A stretch of DNA of 64,000 nt from Pelecanus crispus (Eukaryota > Chordata > Aves > Pelecaniformes > Pelecanidae), in NCBI RefSeq assembly GCF_030463565.1, contig NC_134676.1:2962001-3026000 (forward strand), in the 5' to 3' direction. The notes under the pieces were generated by a model. The model searched no databases and was not told the origin of the DNA. It saw only the letters and a program-made list of their open reading frames with translations. The translations under genes were made by a program, and so were the position numbers. This document shows, in pieces, positions 1 through 10,625 of this stretch (position 1 is its first letter; each line of letters begins with the position of its first letter).

Positions 1-3000
1 GTCCTGGGAAGGACCTTCGTAGGCCATTAAGGTGATTTTGAAAGGCTGCAGGGATACCACGTCCAACAAAATGGTGCTTTTTCCGACCACCTACAGTCCT
101 TTGAACACCAACGTTTTTCAAGTATCAAATGCTGGTGCTAGCAGGATCAATTTAACATGTTGTGGTTTAGCATCCGTCCCCGCCCACCTCCCCAAAAATG
201 TGACTTTGATCAAATTTCTGCAACTTGTTCTACCTCATATCCCAATCAATATGTTTTTATTATTAATAAAAAATGCATTAAGTTGTTCTAGTGACTGTGT
301 GCCAAACCACCGATCTCAGCGAGACCTGGATCAGTCCTACCACCTCACCAGAAATTGGATTTCTAGAATGAAGCCATCCGCGGTAAATAATTAATATCCT
401 TTTCCTTATAAATGAACATAATTCAGTAAGAGCAAATTATTTTAAAGGTCTGTTAAAAACAAAACAAAAAAAACAAACAAACAAAAAAAAAAAAGAAAAA
501 TGCCACCTCTAGCATCAAGGATCCCTTTCCCAGCTGGATTTAAGAGCCCAGACTCAAGCTCGAGCTCTCCATCCTCGACACCGACTGCAGCACACGCAGA
601 GCAGCTAACCGTTTTTGTGCTGGAGGTAACTTATTTCTCAAGCGTTTTTTGCAAGCTCGTGCAGATCTTGGCAGAAGGAAGATTTACCCTCGCTCCCTCT
701 GCTCAGCGCTCATCCATTCGGTTAGCAGCTACACACGTAAAATGCAGGAACATCTCTGCTGTTACAAAACTCTTCACGTCTTATTTCCTTCCTCCTCCTC
801 TTTCCCGTAACGTAAAAAGCTTCTTTCACAGTAGCAAGTCCCTCCGCTAGTACCAGCTAAAAAAGGAACCAAACTTAGAGGAACACTTCCAGGAAAGCAG
901 AAGAATTTTTAAAATAAGTTATTCAAAACTAGGGAAAAAAAAAAAAATCATTTACATACCCAGAACTTGTTGAAACACCCTCACGGTCCCTACGGGACCA
1001 GCCCAGAGTCCTTTACCTGCTGTCAGACAAAATACTCTTGGGCAAATATATTTTAATGCAAAGGAATTTTGGTCGCTGGTAATTAACAAATGGTTAATGG
1101 GAAGATAAACTCATTGAGAAAACAGACAATTTATGGTCCGAATTTTTCTGTCCTTACTGGCGCACATGTCCCCATTAATTTAATTCACGTCTCACTAGCA
1201 GTCAGATTTATGAAGTAATTTAGTATCCAGACTTAGAGAGAAGGGTGGACCACGGTAAGCAAAGACACATGGGTCTGCTAAGAAAGAGACAACAATAACT
1301 GGATTACAAATACTGAAACATATTAAATTGAAAATATAGGAATTTCACATAACCCCGGCACTAAACGTACCCTCTTTCACCAACGTACCAAAAAGAACTG
1401 TTTTTAAAAATGACAGCCATACAGTTAGTCCGGCCTTCAATATAGACCAGGCAACTTTTAGCTTTTCTTCCGCAGCTCAGATGAAACGAGCAGTTCCTCC
1501 CTTGAGTGTCCATCCAAAATGAATTGCCATAAAAAAAATGCACTAACACATCAACTCTGTGCAACAAAGTCCCCAGACCTAATACACCAAGACGACCCGG
1601 CCCGCTGCTTCCATTTGATACCCTCTTCCCCTTGCTCTTCTTTATCCAAATTGACCCGTTCTTATTTAGGATTTGGATCCTGAAATGTATTTAGGATGTA
1701 GCTATATGGTAGGACCGACCCAATGTATCAGCTCACTACTGCTAAAAAGCAGGGTCCCGAGCAGCTCCCCGTTTCTGGCCAAGCACTTCTGCACCCTCCT
1801 TCGTTCAGCCCTTGTACAAGTCGTGCAGCAAGACAGCTCGCTAGTCAACTCGGTAATCCAGCCGAAAATTCGCCCAGCGGCCGTTGTCTTGCAGGCTAGC
1901 CAGAACCAGTGGTTGTTTAGCCAGGCAAGCACTGGCCCGGCATGCTGAGCCGGACCACGGGGGCACCGGGACGGTGGGGCACGGGGCTGGGAGCCCGTGC
2001 CGTCGATTCATCTCACGCATCTACCCACACCCGCCGTCATTTGAATGGGAACTGAAGATATTCCTGAATTCACAGCAATTAACTAACCACACGGATGCAA
2101 AAATGTATTTACCGCTGGGATGGATAACCCAGTTCTGGAGCAGCATGAGCCAGCACCGTGGGGAGATGGGCTGCAGCGGTGGGGGCACACATTTCAGGCT
2201 GCGTAGGCTTTTGGGTTGTCCCGTGTTGTTATTTCCATCCTTTGGCTTTGTCATTTGCAGGCGGTATCCAGAGAATTCCCACAAAGCCTTGAAGTCATTC
2301 CCTAAAGTTCGTGCGGATGGCTTAGAAATAGGAATTTTTGGTTGTTCCAGTGTGGAAGCAGACGTAGCAGAGCTGGTAAGGACAACGAAGAAAATTCTTC
2401 TTTCATTGTATCAAACACAGAACAGCTGGAGTCCGCTCAGCTTTTGCCTGCATATAGCAGAGCGTGGTATCAAGATCTCCGCACCTGCCGTTAATGCCCA
2501 GCACATTATCTTACAAAAGAAAAACAATTTCGGGGGGGAAAGAACGTGCCACTGCACAATCTGTAGCCTCTGCCCACTTTACACCATTTTTAAGAGAGAA
2601 GTCATAGACATCCCTGAGTTTCTGCTCCAGAAGTCATGCTCTTCAAGTTTGCAACTCTTCCCAGTATTTTTCTTTTTAAAGAAATCAGAGACTTTCTCTA
2701 CATTTGAAGAATATTTGAAGCACGAAATATTAAAGTTGGTGTAATTCAGTCCGGAGTTACCGTAACCACAGGTAAGACAGAGTCTGTCTGAAGGGTGGGG
2801 CTAAGACATCAAATTCAATTCCATCCATTTACTCAAACACTAGGAAATCACTTTTTTTTTTTTCTTTTCTTTGAAGACTGTTGCTTAATTACAGCCAAGT
2901 ACACTCTTGGGGAAGAAAACGTGAAGAGTATAGAAAAATTATCTGCAGGATTTAACTTCTTCATCTCACCAGCTTGGTCTGGGTGAGGATTACCACCGTA

Positions 3001-3704
3001 CACAAACCACCTTTGAGCGGTGCCCCATTTATAGAAGGGAAATATCTTTAAAGAGTGGGAATGTTGTAATTTTTTGGAGCTTTGTTATTCTACATGTAAA
3101 GCAGGGAGGGGAATTGTATATTAAAACCGATTCGTTTTCCATCTGTATTACCATCAACTCACCAAAAGTACAAGCACAAACTCTGGCAGCTGGACTTAAA
3201 CATGCCAGAGTTTTCAGCATTTATTAGAAAGCTATGACGTGTTCCAGCTTTCAGGAATCCACGCTGGGGGAAATATATTTAGGGTAGATTTTTCAAAACC
3301 ACTGATTTTACTTTTGACCAGAAAATCGAGCTAAAATTTGGGAAACTCCCAACTTCTAGTTTGTTCTGAGGTGGGACGAAAAGGAGATAAAAGTTGGTCT
3401 ACGTGTCCCTTGACTGAAAGAATAAAGTCATCGCAGAAACACTATACATAGGTGAAATTCCTCCCATAGGGGTATTTCTACAAACACAAATGTGCTGTTA
3501 TCAGGATAATTTGTCTTTGCAAATGCACTTGGAGTAACACTTTAGGAGAGCCTACTTGTCATCTGCCTGAAGACTTCCAGAGCCTACTTCCAAAACTGTA
3601 CTGATGCAGGGAATAGGTATGCAAACTGAGGGCTCACGCTTCAGAGCTTTAAATGAATCAAATTGTTAAGAGTGCTTCACCTTTGACAGGAAGCCTAAGC
3701 TACA
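1..3704. other. Intergenic stretch left of ELAC1
   Basis: This is mostly AT-rich single-copy-looking DNA with short poly(A) runs near 470-495 and 940-950. No exon of a known gene, RNA gene or CR1 copy was recognised. A somewhat GC-richer patch lies near 1880-2200. An unspliced open frame of 286 codons on the plus strand (1884-2744) has no recognisable domain and is discussed as a finding. SMAD4, the expected downstream neighbour, is not visible here. Confidence 0.5.
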
Positions 3705-4310
3705 TTTATTTATGAGAAAACTTCAGACGCAAAGGGAGAATTACAAGAGCTCCTCAACTTGAGCATAGCAACACCCCCAGTTACAAACACTTGGCAGAGT
3801 TACAAATACTTTATTAGTTTCAGTGTAATAGTCCTCTTACATCGAAATCGGGTAACAGTTACGAAATACCGTATAAAAGGTTGAAATAGGTGTTATTCAA
3901 AAGCTCGTAACAGGCGAGATAATTTAAATTCTGGTGCAGAACACAAACCTTCCTGAGGGCTGTATGAAGCCAAATGACCCGGTGCTCTGCTCTAGGAATC
4001 TGCGATCCAAGGAAAACCCCTGGGCTGTGAAGGCTTGCACAGGCCTACACATTCGGGTTCCGGGGAGGCTAGGCATCCGAAACCATCACTTACAAATTTA
4101 TTCCAAGTTCCAGATGTTTGGGTATCCTTTTTTCTTGCTTTCTGAAAGCAATGCTAACTGTACCTGGTACTCCCTCCAGTTTGCAACGGTTCTCTGTGTG
4201 CCACAGAAGAGAATAAATTTGGATGCCAGAAACCCTACCATTATTTTTAAGTGCTATCCAACACCATCCTACTTCATGTCTTCATACAGAGCTTGCTAAC
4301 ACTACTATTT
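3705..4310 (-). terminator. ELAC1: ELAC1 3' UTR with candidate polyadenylation signals
   Basis: Downstream of the ELAC1 stop codon on the minus strand there are three canonical AATAAA hexamers, read as TTTATT on the plus strand at 4097-4102, 3810-3815 and 3705-3710. Any of them could end the transcript, giving a 3' UTR of roughly 0.2 to 0.6 kb. Which one is used cannot be told from sequence alone. Confidence 0.4.
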
Positions 4311-4774
4311 TTACTTTTTCATTGGAACTTCTATGGTCATAAAATCCTCGGCTAGTGTGACTTCTTGACCATCTAACGCTGACTCTGCCTGTCTCTTCAG
4401 TTCGGTGATGTCCGTATCTCCCTCACCCCTCTGAGCAGCTGGTTTATACCGCTGACTGAAGTGAGTCAAAACCAGTTTCTTAACTTTACACAATTTTGCA
4501 AAATCTGATGCCATTTTTGGAGTGCTATGACCATGCTCCCTGGCCTTTGCCTCTTGGGTATCGTCCAGTGTGGCTTCATGTATCAGAACATCTGCTTCGC
4601 TGCAAAGCTTCATGGCCGCATCTCCAACCACCCCTGAACAATCCCCCAAAATGCAAATTTTTCTTCCAGGAATAGGGTCTTCTAGGACGTCTGAAGGAGA
4701 AATTGTTACTCCGTTTTCTAGAACGATTGCTGTTCCATTCTTCAGTTTCCCATATAAAGGACCTGGTTGAACTC
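4311..4774 (-). CDS. ELAC1: ELAC1 coding exon 3 and stop (residues 209-362)
   Basis: The acceptor is TTTACCAG (AG at 4776-4775). The exon encodes the C-terminal half, with the GDC, HEATLDD and HFSQRY active-site elements, and ends in PMKK followed by TAA at 4311-4313. Confidence 0.95.
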
Positions 4775-7459
4775 CTGGTAAATAAAAAGGCAAAAGAGTC
4801 CGTAAGTATTACGATGAGTGTCAGGTTTAAAAAAAAAAAATCACTTAAGAAGAGATATGCTGTATACAGAGCTGTCTCACTGAAAAAAATACAACCTCAA
4901 TATAAATAGCAATGGATATTTCACATTCTTCAAACAAATAAAGAGCTTGTAACGTTAGCAGGAAGTGTGTTTGAAGAAGTGCTATATTCTTCATATGCAA
5001 GTCAATAAAGTCATGCAAATGCACCGGCTATACATTTCCCTGAAAGCCATGCTGTGCTTTTTAAACTTTAACATCTGAACTTGTTTGCTCTTCCCAGTAT
5101 GAGAATGGTCTGCAGTATTAATTGGCACTAGTGTTACACACCAATTCAGACTGCTGCACTGGTGTGAAGCATGAAAATGTCTTTAACAGAAAATGGAAAA
5201 TTGAATTAAAATGGATGATGGGGAGATACAGCAGCCCTAATTTGCTAGAATGCCTAAAGAGGTGGTCATAAAAAGATTTCAACCGCCTGTGAACCCAATT
5301 TTGTTACGTTTGGTGAAAATGGGAGTCGCTACTCAACTTGAACACATGCATTTAAAAAACAAAAAGAGGAAAAATAAATCAAAGTAGTTACCAAGGTCTT
5401 TCAGTTTCTGTACGTTGAGTTTACCGGGCCGGGGCTTCTCTTCCACCACAAAGCCAAAGGAAGGAATGCGGTGAAACAGGCGAAATGCTTTCAGAACTAG
5501 CTGCTCATCCTCAACCAGCAAGTAAGAGTTTTCTACTGGATCCAGGTGGAGTATTCTCCCTTGTGCTCCCTGGGGAGATAGCTCATCTTTGTCCAAATAA
5601 GAAAGCTCTTTAAATTCTTCTGCGGGGCACTGGTCCCGTGTAGGTACCAGTTCATGAACAGTGTAGGGAAAGAGAAGTTGTGAGTGGGAGAGCTCCATAC
5701 TCCTCCATATGTAGTTTCGCAGTCCTAAGGGCCCATAAATATCAACAGGCGGTTTGCGTGGGTCGGGGCTACTTTGGAGGCTAAGCGTACACAGCAGGCC
5801 AGGAAGTCCAAAAAAGTGGTCACCGTGAAGATGAGTTATGAAAATCTTGGTAATTCTGCCTATTGATTAGAATAACAGGAAAAGAAAAACAAAACCAGAA
5901 AAAGATAGGAAGATAAGCGAATGCCGCAACAACTCAGAAATAATCACTTTTTTGGCAAGAAGTAGGAAATAAGGAAGGAGGGAAATTAAAATAAAACCAG
6001 TGTTTAAGAAATAAATCCCAAACCACAAAGTATTTTTTTCCGCAGTAGCGATTTTTTTCCACACAATTTCCACACAAGGTTTATTTTGGCTTGATTTGTC
6101 AAGAAAAGACTGCCGAGACAAAAGTTTTAGTTGCTTCTAAGCAAAACGCGCTACAAGCGTGGAACAGAATCGACCGGCGACACCTGCCATAATAAAACGC
6201 AAAGAAGTGCTGGAAAGTGGTTGCGCTTTCATACGTTACAGGGAAACTGTCGACTAATGAGAAACATAAAAGTGGAATTTGTGTTGTTCCTAGTTTTGAA
6301 TCTAGCACATGAAATGAATGCAATTAAAAAACAAGTAAACAAACAACAAAAGCATCCAGTTTTGATTTCAAAGTTTTCTAACAGGCAAGAACCCCACGGT
6401 TTCTGACTGGTTTGTTTCGAACAGATGAAAAATTGGACTTAAAGATTTGGGCTTTGTTTTGCATCTGAGTTTGGCTCCCTCCAGCTCTCAGGCACTGGGC
6501 CCTGCCTTTGCTAGATTAAAAAGAGCCCAGAATTTTCTCTCACTGCAGACACGTGTACTTTAATCAGGCTGCCTCAGTCTCCTCTGCTAGCCGAGTTCCC
6601 ACTTCCTCGCGGTAAGGCATTTTCTCCAGCATCTGTTAGGACCGAGCAATAGGAAGGACGGAATCTCTTTGTTCTGATTTAAGAACAACTTAGTAAAAAT
6701 CAGAAAATTTAGTAAAAATTAGTCTATTCACTTGGTCATTAAATCCCCTGATAGCTTCAGATTTTGCGGGAGCAGAAGGTTGCCTTTCTGTTTATAACTG
6801 ATAATTCTGTCTTTATAATTTGAGAGTCAGAAGTCTGCTCTTGCCACCGTAGGCTGCAAAAGCACAGTGACTGAAGGTAAGTCTGGTTTCTACTTTATTT
6901 GCTAAAACGTAACAAGTTACCACGAATACACACAACTGTACTTGAAAACAAAAGCACAATATTTATCGAGAGGAAGGCTCACGGGAGGTATTGGCTAGAG
7001 CTGTCTTCAGACACATACAAACTGCGCCAGTTTAAAGCTGCTCTGTGGTCCACATTTGAAATTACAACGCCCCAGAAATTAATTCAGGAGAGTTTGGGTC
7101 TCAAACACAATTCTGTACCAAAGGGCAATCAAGGATTACTGCACAGCAGGTTCAGCAACTGCCACCCATACGCAGCGCCTTCAGATGCTCACGCATGTTT
7201 GGTACGTATTCAAATACCATCAGCACGAGGTCAAAGTATTTTGTTTAGATCTCACGGAACTTTTCCCCTTCCCTCATCACAATACCTTTCAACAGCACGA
7301 ACCTGCTTTGAGATGGCTCTTCATGAATTGTGTTTGAGTTCCCTCTCCGCAGTCGAAGAGCCAGCACTCTCCTTCCCTGCGAAGCACTAACGCCGATGCT
7401 CCTCTTGTTGGAGAGGGATACGCTGAGCCTGTGCCGAGGAAAGTTATATCCATCGACAT
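4311..7459 (-). CDS. ELAC1: ELAC1, zinc phosphodiesterase / short-form tRNase Z (spliced, 3 coding exons)
   Basis: Joining 7303-7459, 5392-5859 and 4311-4774 on the minus strand gives an uninterrupted frame of 362 residues, against 363 in human ELAC1. The protein is a metallo-beta-lactamase fold endonuclease that cleaves tRNA 3' ends. Vertebrate ELAC1 is known to act on tRNAs damaged during ribosome quality control, clearing the 2',3'-cyclic phosphate so that CCA can be re-added, in the cytosol and nucleus. Visible landmarks are [14 protein letters not shown] near residues 7-20, the zinc-binding motif HLHGDH at 62-67, GDC at 252-254, HEATLDD at 274-280, GHSTP at 290-294 and the final ligand motif THFSQRY at 312-318. 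All metal-binding motifs are intact. The start MSMD aligns with the human start, and an earlier in-frame ATG lies upstream of a good splice acceptor, so it is intronic. All introns are GT-AG. Confidence 0.96.
4775..5391 (-). other. ELAC1: ELAC1 intron between coding exons 2 and 3
   Basis: A 617-bp GT-AG intron. No repeat copy or other feature was recognised inside it. Confidence 0.9.
5392..5859 (-). CDS. ELAC1: ELAC1 coding exon 2 (residues 53-209)
   Basis: The exon opens after a CAATAG acceptor (AG at 5861-5860) and ends at a GTAACT donor (GT at 5391-5390). It carries the catalytic HLHGDH zinc motif, the FGLPGLLCT helix and the HRIPSFGF segment. The phase fits both neighbouring exons exactly. 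Confidence 0.95.
5860..7302 (-). other. ELAC1: ELAC1 intron between coding exons 1 and 2
   Basis: A GT-AG intron of about 1.44 kb. It contains AT-rich unique-looking sequence, with no repeat copy or further coding segment recognised. Confidence 0.9.
7303..7459 (-). CDS. ELAC1: ELAC1 coding exon 1 (residues 1-53)
   Basis: This exon encodes the initiator MSMD through LKAG and includes the beta-lactamase-fold opening and the [10 protein letters not shown] loop. It ends one base into the Gly53 codon at a GTTCGT donor (GT at 7302-7301). Confidence 0.95.
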
Positions 7460-7482
7460 TTTGAATACGTCGGTATGCCACC
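7460..7482 (-). other. ELAC1: ELAC1 5' UTR segment after a splice acceptor
   Basis: A CTCTCTTTCAG acceptor (AG at 7484-7483 on the minus strand) lies 23 bases before the ELAC1 start codon. This implies an upstream untranslated exon, and the CpG island at about 9.16-9.59 kb is the obvious place for it. Confidence 0.65.
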
Positions 7483-8250
7483 TGAAAGAGAGATTTTGAG
7501 CCACTGAACATACATATTTATGCTGGGAAAGAAACAAAACATTTTCTGCTTTAAATGAAGGCATCCTCTGTACTTCAGTGTGAGAAGCAAATTCCCCTTC
7601 CCTTAAAAAATAAAAATAAAACCTCCCTGGAGTAGGATAGGACTTTCAGACAACACAATATTTACAAGCAGCAAGGTTTCCTTTTTATGTCAGTGGAAGG
7701 TCGCAAACACACAGCCCAAATGTAAGATGCGCGACCTTTGTTCATTACCTAAAGAAACAGCCCTAGCCAGCTGGAAATGCTCTCATCTTTAAACCCACTA
7801 TTCTTTCTTCTTCCCCTGAATTTTCCTGCACGGGCTTTCCTCTAAAAGCCTTTTCAGAATGACTGATGCTGAACAGCCACTGCTGATATTTAAATGCTGT
7901 TACAGGATGTCAGGGGTGGACCGCCCAGCATCGCAGAGGGGAAAGATTCGCTCCCCTCAAAACCAATTCAGAGACTGCAAGAAGCAGGAGCAACCTGATT
8001 TACTTTGCCGTTGTGACGGCATCCTTGAAAGCGATCAATGTTTTTACTTCTCATCAGTGTTAAGTGAAAAATTAAACCCTACCAAATCTTATGCAGTGCA
8101 AAGGCTGTGTGACAGATCAAGGGACACCTACTGCAGAAGAAGGATCAATGCGATCAGCTGCCATACCCCAGCTCTTTCTGTATCTGCTGTACTGTCCGGA
8201 TGAGGAGCCCGGCCAGTCCGTAGGAGCAGGACAACCTTCCGAAAGCTGCG
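7483..8250. other. Probable first intron of ELAC1
   Basis: This lies between the inferred 5' UTR acceptor and the CR1 cluster. No coding exon or repeat was recognised. A plus-strand open frame at 7859-8203 has no recognisable features. Confidence 0.4.
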
Positions 8251-9163
8251 TTAGAATCATAGAACAGAATCACAGAATGGTTTAGGTTGGAAAAGACCTT
8301 TAAGATCATCCAGTCCAACCATTAACCTAACACTACCAAGTCCACCACTAAAACAATTCAGGGGAGAGTCATAATTAATTTCATGTTTCCTGGCTTGGTG
8401 GCTGGATTATTTTTTAATGAAAGTGAAACTAGGAATCACTAAGGTTGGAAAGGCCCTCTAAGATCATAGAATCATGGAATGGTTTGGGTGGGAAGGGACC
8501 TTTAGAGGCCATCCAGCCCAACCCCCTGCCATGGGCAGGGACATCTTCAACTGGGTCAGGGTGCTCAGAGCCCCGTCCAACCTGGTCTTGAGTGTTTCCA
8601 GGGATGGGGCATCTCCCACCTCTCTGGGCAACCTGTGCCAGTGCCTCACCACCCTTGTTGTAAAAAACTTCTAATGTCTAGTCTAAATCTATTCTTCTTT
8701 AGTTTAAATCTGTTATTCCTTGTCCTGTCACAACAGGCCTTGTTAAAAAGGTTCTCCCCATCTTTCCTGTAGGCCCCCTTTAAGTCCAACCACCAACCCA
8801 ACACCCCCATGCCCACTAAACCGAGAGTCGTAATTCCATGTTTCCTGGCTTGGTGGCTGGATTTATTTTTAATGAAAGTAAAACCAGGAATCACTAAGGT
8901 TGGAAAGGAGCTCTAAGATCATCAGTCCAACCATCAACCCAACACCCCCATGCCCACTAAACCATGTCCCCAAGTGCCACCTCTGCCCATTTTTTGAACC
9001 CCTCCAGGGCTGGGGACTCCCCCACCTCTCTGGGCAGCCTGTTCCAGTGCTTGACTTCCTTTCCGTGAAGAAATTTCTCCCGATATCCAATCTAACCCTC
9101 CCCTGGCACAGCCTGAGCCCGTTCCCTCTGTTCTATCGCTGGTTCCCTGGGAGAGGAGCCCGC
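8251..9163 (-). mobile_element. CR1 LINE fragment, antisense, with three tandem 3' tails
   Basis: The left end is the antisense CR1 3' terminus (AGAATCATAG-type repeat, then the GGTTTAGGTTGGAAAAGACC tail). After it come a spacer (about 8346-8420), a second tail broken by a nested CR1 (8425-8464 and 8783-8822), the spacer again (about 8823-8900), a third tail (about 8901-8965), and then antisense CR1 body to about 9163 (the antisense of the conserved CR1 ORF2 C-terminus). The spacer contains the phrase CCTGGCTTGGTGGCTGG, shared with other copies in this window. Most sister copies have two tails, so this one is expanded. Confidence 0.85.
8465..8782 (-). mobile_element. Nested CR1 fragment of another subfamily
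   Basis: An antisense CR1 begins with ATAGAATCATGGAATGG and has the alternative tail (GGGAAGGGACCTTTAGAGGC), then the 'accctgacccagttgaag'-type region and body to about 8782. It interrupts the surrounding CR1 tail between its AGATCAT and TCCAACCA motifs, so it inserted later. A similar subfamily copy lies at 41168-41641. Confidence 0.85.
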
Positions 9164-9590
9164 CCCCCCCTGCCCCCCGCCCCCCGGCTGTATTTAACAG
9201 CTTCTCAGCTGCACCGGCCCCGGGCCTTAGGCCGCGGATTTGTGTCCCCGGGCCGGGCCGCGGCGCCAGCCCTGCGGCCGAGCCCCCCCCGGGACCCGCT
9301 CCCCTCACCCCCGCACGGCTCCCCCCGGCCCCCGCCACTGCCCGAGCTCGCCGCGGGGAACGGCCCCGGGCGGGGGAGGCCGAGGGGCCGCGGCTCCGGC
9401 GGCGGCTGGGTTTCGTCAGGAAACGCGGTGCCAAACAGGCCCGGCCCGGCTCCCCGGCCTCCCTACCTCCCCCGGGCGGCGGCAGGCGGGGCCGCGCTGC
9501 GGGCGGGGAAGGGCGGGAACGGCGCCGGGAACGGCCCCGGCCCCGCGGGGAGCGCAGGCAGCTCGGGGGGGTTGGGTTTTTATCTGTGGG
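9164..9590 (-). promoter_or_regulatory. CpG island, candidate ELAC1 promoter
   Basis: About 0.4 kb of very GC-rich, CpG-dense sequence lies 1.7-2.1 kb upstream of the ELAC1 start codon and upstream of the 5' UTR acceptor. A plausible minus-strand splice donor (GAG followed by GTAGGG, near 9461-9470) lies inside it. The island is bounded directly by antisense CR1 on the left and sense CR1 on the right. The promoter role is inferred from position and composition. Confidence 0.6.
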
Positions 9591-10625
9591 GAAGAGCGGC
9601 TGGGAAGCTGCCCGGCCGAAAAGGACCTGGGGGTGTTGGTCGCCAGCGGCTGAACATGAGCCAGCAGTGTGCCCAGGTGGCCAAGGAGGCCAACAGCATC
9701 CTGGCTTGTGTCAGGAATAGTGTGGCCAGCGGGAGCAGGGCAGGGATCGTGCCCCTGTACTCGGCGCTGGTGAGGCCGCACCTGGAATGCTGTGTCCAGT
9801 TTTGGGCCCCTCAGCACAAGAAGGACATTGGGGGGCTGGAGCGTGTCCAGAGAAGGGCAGCGGAGCTGGGGCAGGGTCTGGAGCACAGGGCTGGTGGGGA
9901 GCGGCTGAGGGAGCTGGGGGTGTTCAGCCTGGAGAAGAGGAGGCTGAGGGGAGACCTGATCGCTCTGCAGCTCCTGGCAGGAGGGGGCAGGGAGGGGGGG
10001 TCGGGCTCTGCTCCCAAGGAACAAGGGATAGGACGAGAGGAAATGGCCTCAAGCTGTGTTAGAGGTTTAGGTTGGATATTAGAATCATAGAATCGTTTAG
10101 GTGAGAAAAGGCCTTTAAAATCATCCAGTCCAACCATTAACCTACACTACCAAGTCCACACTAAACCAATCAAGGGTAGACCAGACCGAACCATGTCCCC
10201 AAGTGCCACCTCTGCCCGTTTCTTGAACCCCTCCAGGGATGGGGACTCCCCCACCTCTCTGGGCAGCCTGTTCCAATGCTTGACCACCCTTTCAGTAAAG
10301 AAACAGGCTGCCCAGAGAGGTGGGGGAGTCCCCATCCCTGGAGGGGTTCAAAAAACGGGCAGAGGTGGCACTTGGGGACATGGTTTAGTGGGCATGGGGG
10401 TGTTGGGTTGATGGTTGGACTGATGATCTTAGAGCTCCTTTCCAACCTTAGTGATTCCTAGTTTTACTTTCATTAAAAATAAATCCAGCCACCAAGCCAG
10501 GAAACATGGAATTAATTATGACTCTCCCCTTAATTGGTTTAGTGTGGACTTGGTAGTGTAGGTTAATGGTTGGACTGGATGATCTTAAAGGTCTTTTCCA
10601 ACCTAAACAATTCCATGGTTCTAAG
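9591..10625 (+). mobile_element. CR1 LINE fragment, sense, interrupted by an inverted CR1
   Basis: Sense CR1 runs from the CR1 ORF2 region (the frame reads KDLGVL, then [17 protein letters not shown] and [19 protein letters not shown]) to about 10081. It resumes at 10304 with CAGGCTGCCCAGAGAGGTGG and continues through both 3' tails and the spacer to about 10625. Frameshifts and loss of the end of ORF2 make it non-coding. A block of 10082-10303 lies in opposite orientation between the two parts. Confidence 0.85.
10082..10303 (-). mobile_element. Antisense CR1 fragment nested in a sense CR1
   Basis: This begins with the antisense 3' terminus (AGAATCATAGAATCG) and ends at the antisense of TTTCTTTACTGAAAGGGTGG. 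It has the short tail type, in which the body joins the second tail directly with a CTACCCTTGATTGG-type junction and no long spacer. Its right half forms a near-perfect inverted repeat with 10304-10385. Confidence 0.8.

Noticed and set aside
1880-2200. A possible second CpG island
   Set aside because: GC content rises only modestly and over about 300 bases. CpG density is well below the clear islands at 9.2 and 48 kb.
7289-7564. An ELAC1 start 35 codons upstream of MSMD
   Set aside because: The upstream stretch is separated from the start by a strong CTCTCTTTCAG acceptor and has no similarity to ELAC1. MSMD matches the known start.
8900-10090. Plus-strand open frame of 396 codons
   Set aside because: It runs through antisense CR1, a CpG island and sense CR1 in turn, so it is a chance fusion. 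Only the CR1 part resembles a protein.
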